From Dactylosporangium aurantiacum (GTDB lineage Bacteria > Actinomycetota > Actinomycetes > Mycobacteriales > Micromonosporaceae): 64,000 nt of DNA. A model generated the notes under the pieces. It saw nothing but the letters and a program-made list of their open reading frames with translations. It had not been told where the DNA came from and searched no databases. The stretch is taken from NCBI RefSeq assembly GCF_000716715.1, contig NZ_JNYJ01000024.1:124001-188000 (forward strand), read 5' to 3'. Both the position numbers and the translations under genes were made by a program. Positions 63,586-64,000 of this stretch are shown here, in pieces (the first letter of the stretch is position 1; each line of letters starts with the position of its first letter).

Positions 63586-64000
63586 CGCTGGCTCCACTGG
63601 GCGCTCTGGGTGTCGCTGACGATCCTCGACGCCGTGCGGACCGTCGTGGCCCGGTCGGAGTGGAGGTGGTGCAACACGTCGGTCGGGCCGGTCGGGCGCG
63701 GGAGACGGCGGCGCGGACCGCTGTCAAGGGCCCAGATCAGGTCGTGGTCGCTCGCGTCGGCCTCCCGTCCGATGACGGCGGGGCCGTCCACGAACGGGAG
63801 GCCGATGCGCAGCTCCTGGGTGACGAAGCCCCGGGTGCACAGCCCGGTAGCGATGCTCAGCCCGTCGAATGAGCCGACCGACCCGGCGACGACGCCGATC
63901 TCGGGCGCGCGGCGCCGCAGCTCCAGCAGCGGGTCCGCCGGTGCGGCGGTGTCGAGGAAGATGGCCGCGGCGAGGGCGTCGCCGCTGCCGCCGGGTGACA
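63582..64000 (-). CDS. mdcD: malonate decarboxylase beta subunit, C-terminal part (runs off the window)
   Basis: The last 139 residues of a carboxyltransferase-fold protein. GSFDGLSIATGLCTRGFVTQ corresponds to the oxyanion/acyl-CoA region, and GPAVIGREADASDHDLIWAL to the MdcD signature usually written GPxVIExEAGxEEFDxSD. This subunit acts with MdcE to decarboxylate malonyl-ACP. The 5' end and the remaining mdc genes lie beyond position 64000. The Gly-Pro-x-Val-Ile segment has lost one acidic residue compared with the form I remember. Confidence 0.7.
   Translation of the reverse strand, partial: SPGGSGDALAAAIFLDTAAPADPLLELRRRAPEIGVVAGSVGSFDGLSIATGLCTRGFVTQELRIGLPFVDGPAVIGREADASDHDLIWALDSGPRRRLPRPTGPTDVLHHLHSDRATTVRTASRIVSDTQSAQWSQR

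Overview
The window is chromosomal DNA from a high-GC Gram-positive bacterium, almost certainly a filamentous actinomycete. The base composition is strongly G+C-rich, GTG starts are common, and ATGA/GTGA stop-start overlaps are frequent. The content fits as well: an AfsR/SARP regulator, STAND/NB-ARC-TPR proteins, a mycobacterial CtpI-like P-type ATPase, secreted CBM2-bearing glycoside hydrolases, and kinase/ATPase/histidine-kinase fusions. A Micromonosporaceae-type genome (Actinoplanes and relatives) is my inference, not proven. I saw no rRNA, tRNA, CRISPR array, integrase or intact insertion sequence.

Layout. 1-4.2 kb: single genes (TetR regulator, DUF305 lipoprotein, the tail of a Uma2-like gene, a lipoprotein-like signal peptidase I homologue, a phosphotransferase, a Pro-rich membrane protein). 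4.3-18.9 kb: a minus-strand AfsR-like regulator followed by an 11-gene, tightly overlapping operon (OCD-like protein, class III aminotransferase, epimerase, UbiA/DPPR-synthase-like enzyme, three GT2 glycosyltransferases, two membrane-anchored EEP-fold phosphatases, a multispanning LPG-synthase-like protein, a methyltransferase). A three-unit 11-bp direct repeat of SARP type precedes the operon. It looks like a regulated polyprenyl-phosphate/glycolipid or specialised-metabolite pathway.

19-23.3 kb: a SnoaL-like pair, then a two-gene conflict system: a small protein with an N-terminal hydrophobic domain and a C-terminal ANTG-x-V-x-GDVT motif, translationally coupled to a STAND NTPase-TPR receptor carrying the same motif at its N-terminus. 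This is the architecture of bacterial amyloid-signalling NLR/effector pairs. 23.5-28.3 kb: a flavoprotein, a TetR regulator with divergent quinone oxidoreductase and paired operators, the first copy of a structured RNA module, a DUF6292-like protein and a DksA-like zinc finger. 28.4-41.1 kb: a hybrid sensor kinase, small membrane proteins, a CtpI-like P-type ATPase, an MFS sugar exporter, a DUF4118-GAF histidine kinase, a CBS site-2 protease and the second copy of the RNA module.

41.4-47.4 kb: a plant-polysaccharide locus with two divergent multidomain GH26 enzymes that share a promoter/operator sequence, followed by a decayed expansin-like pseudogene. 47.4-59.6 kb: a BrkB-type membrane protein, a beta-phosphoglucomutase-GH65 fusion, a membrane protein, a SnoaL-like protein and a 1798-residue Ser/Thr kinase-ATPase-histidine kinase. 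59.1-64 kb: an operator-like repeat array, an ABC exporter pair, a secreted alpha/beta hydrolase and the end of a malonate decarboxylase operon (mdcD, mdcG and an mdcH-like tail) that runs off the window.
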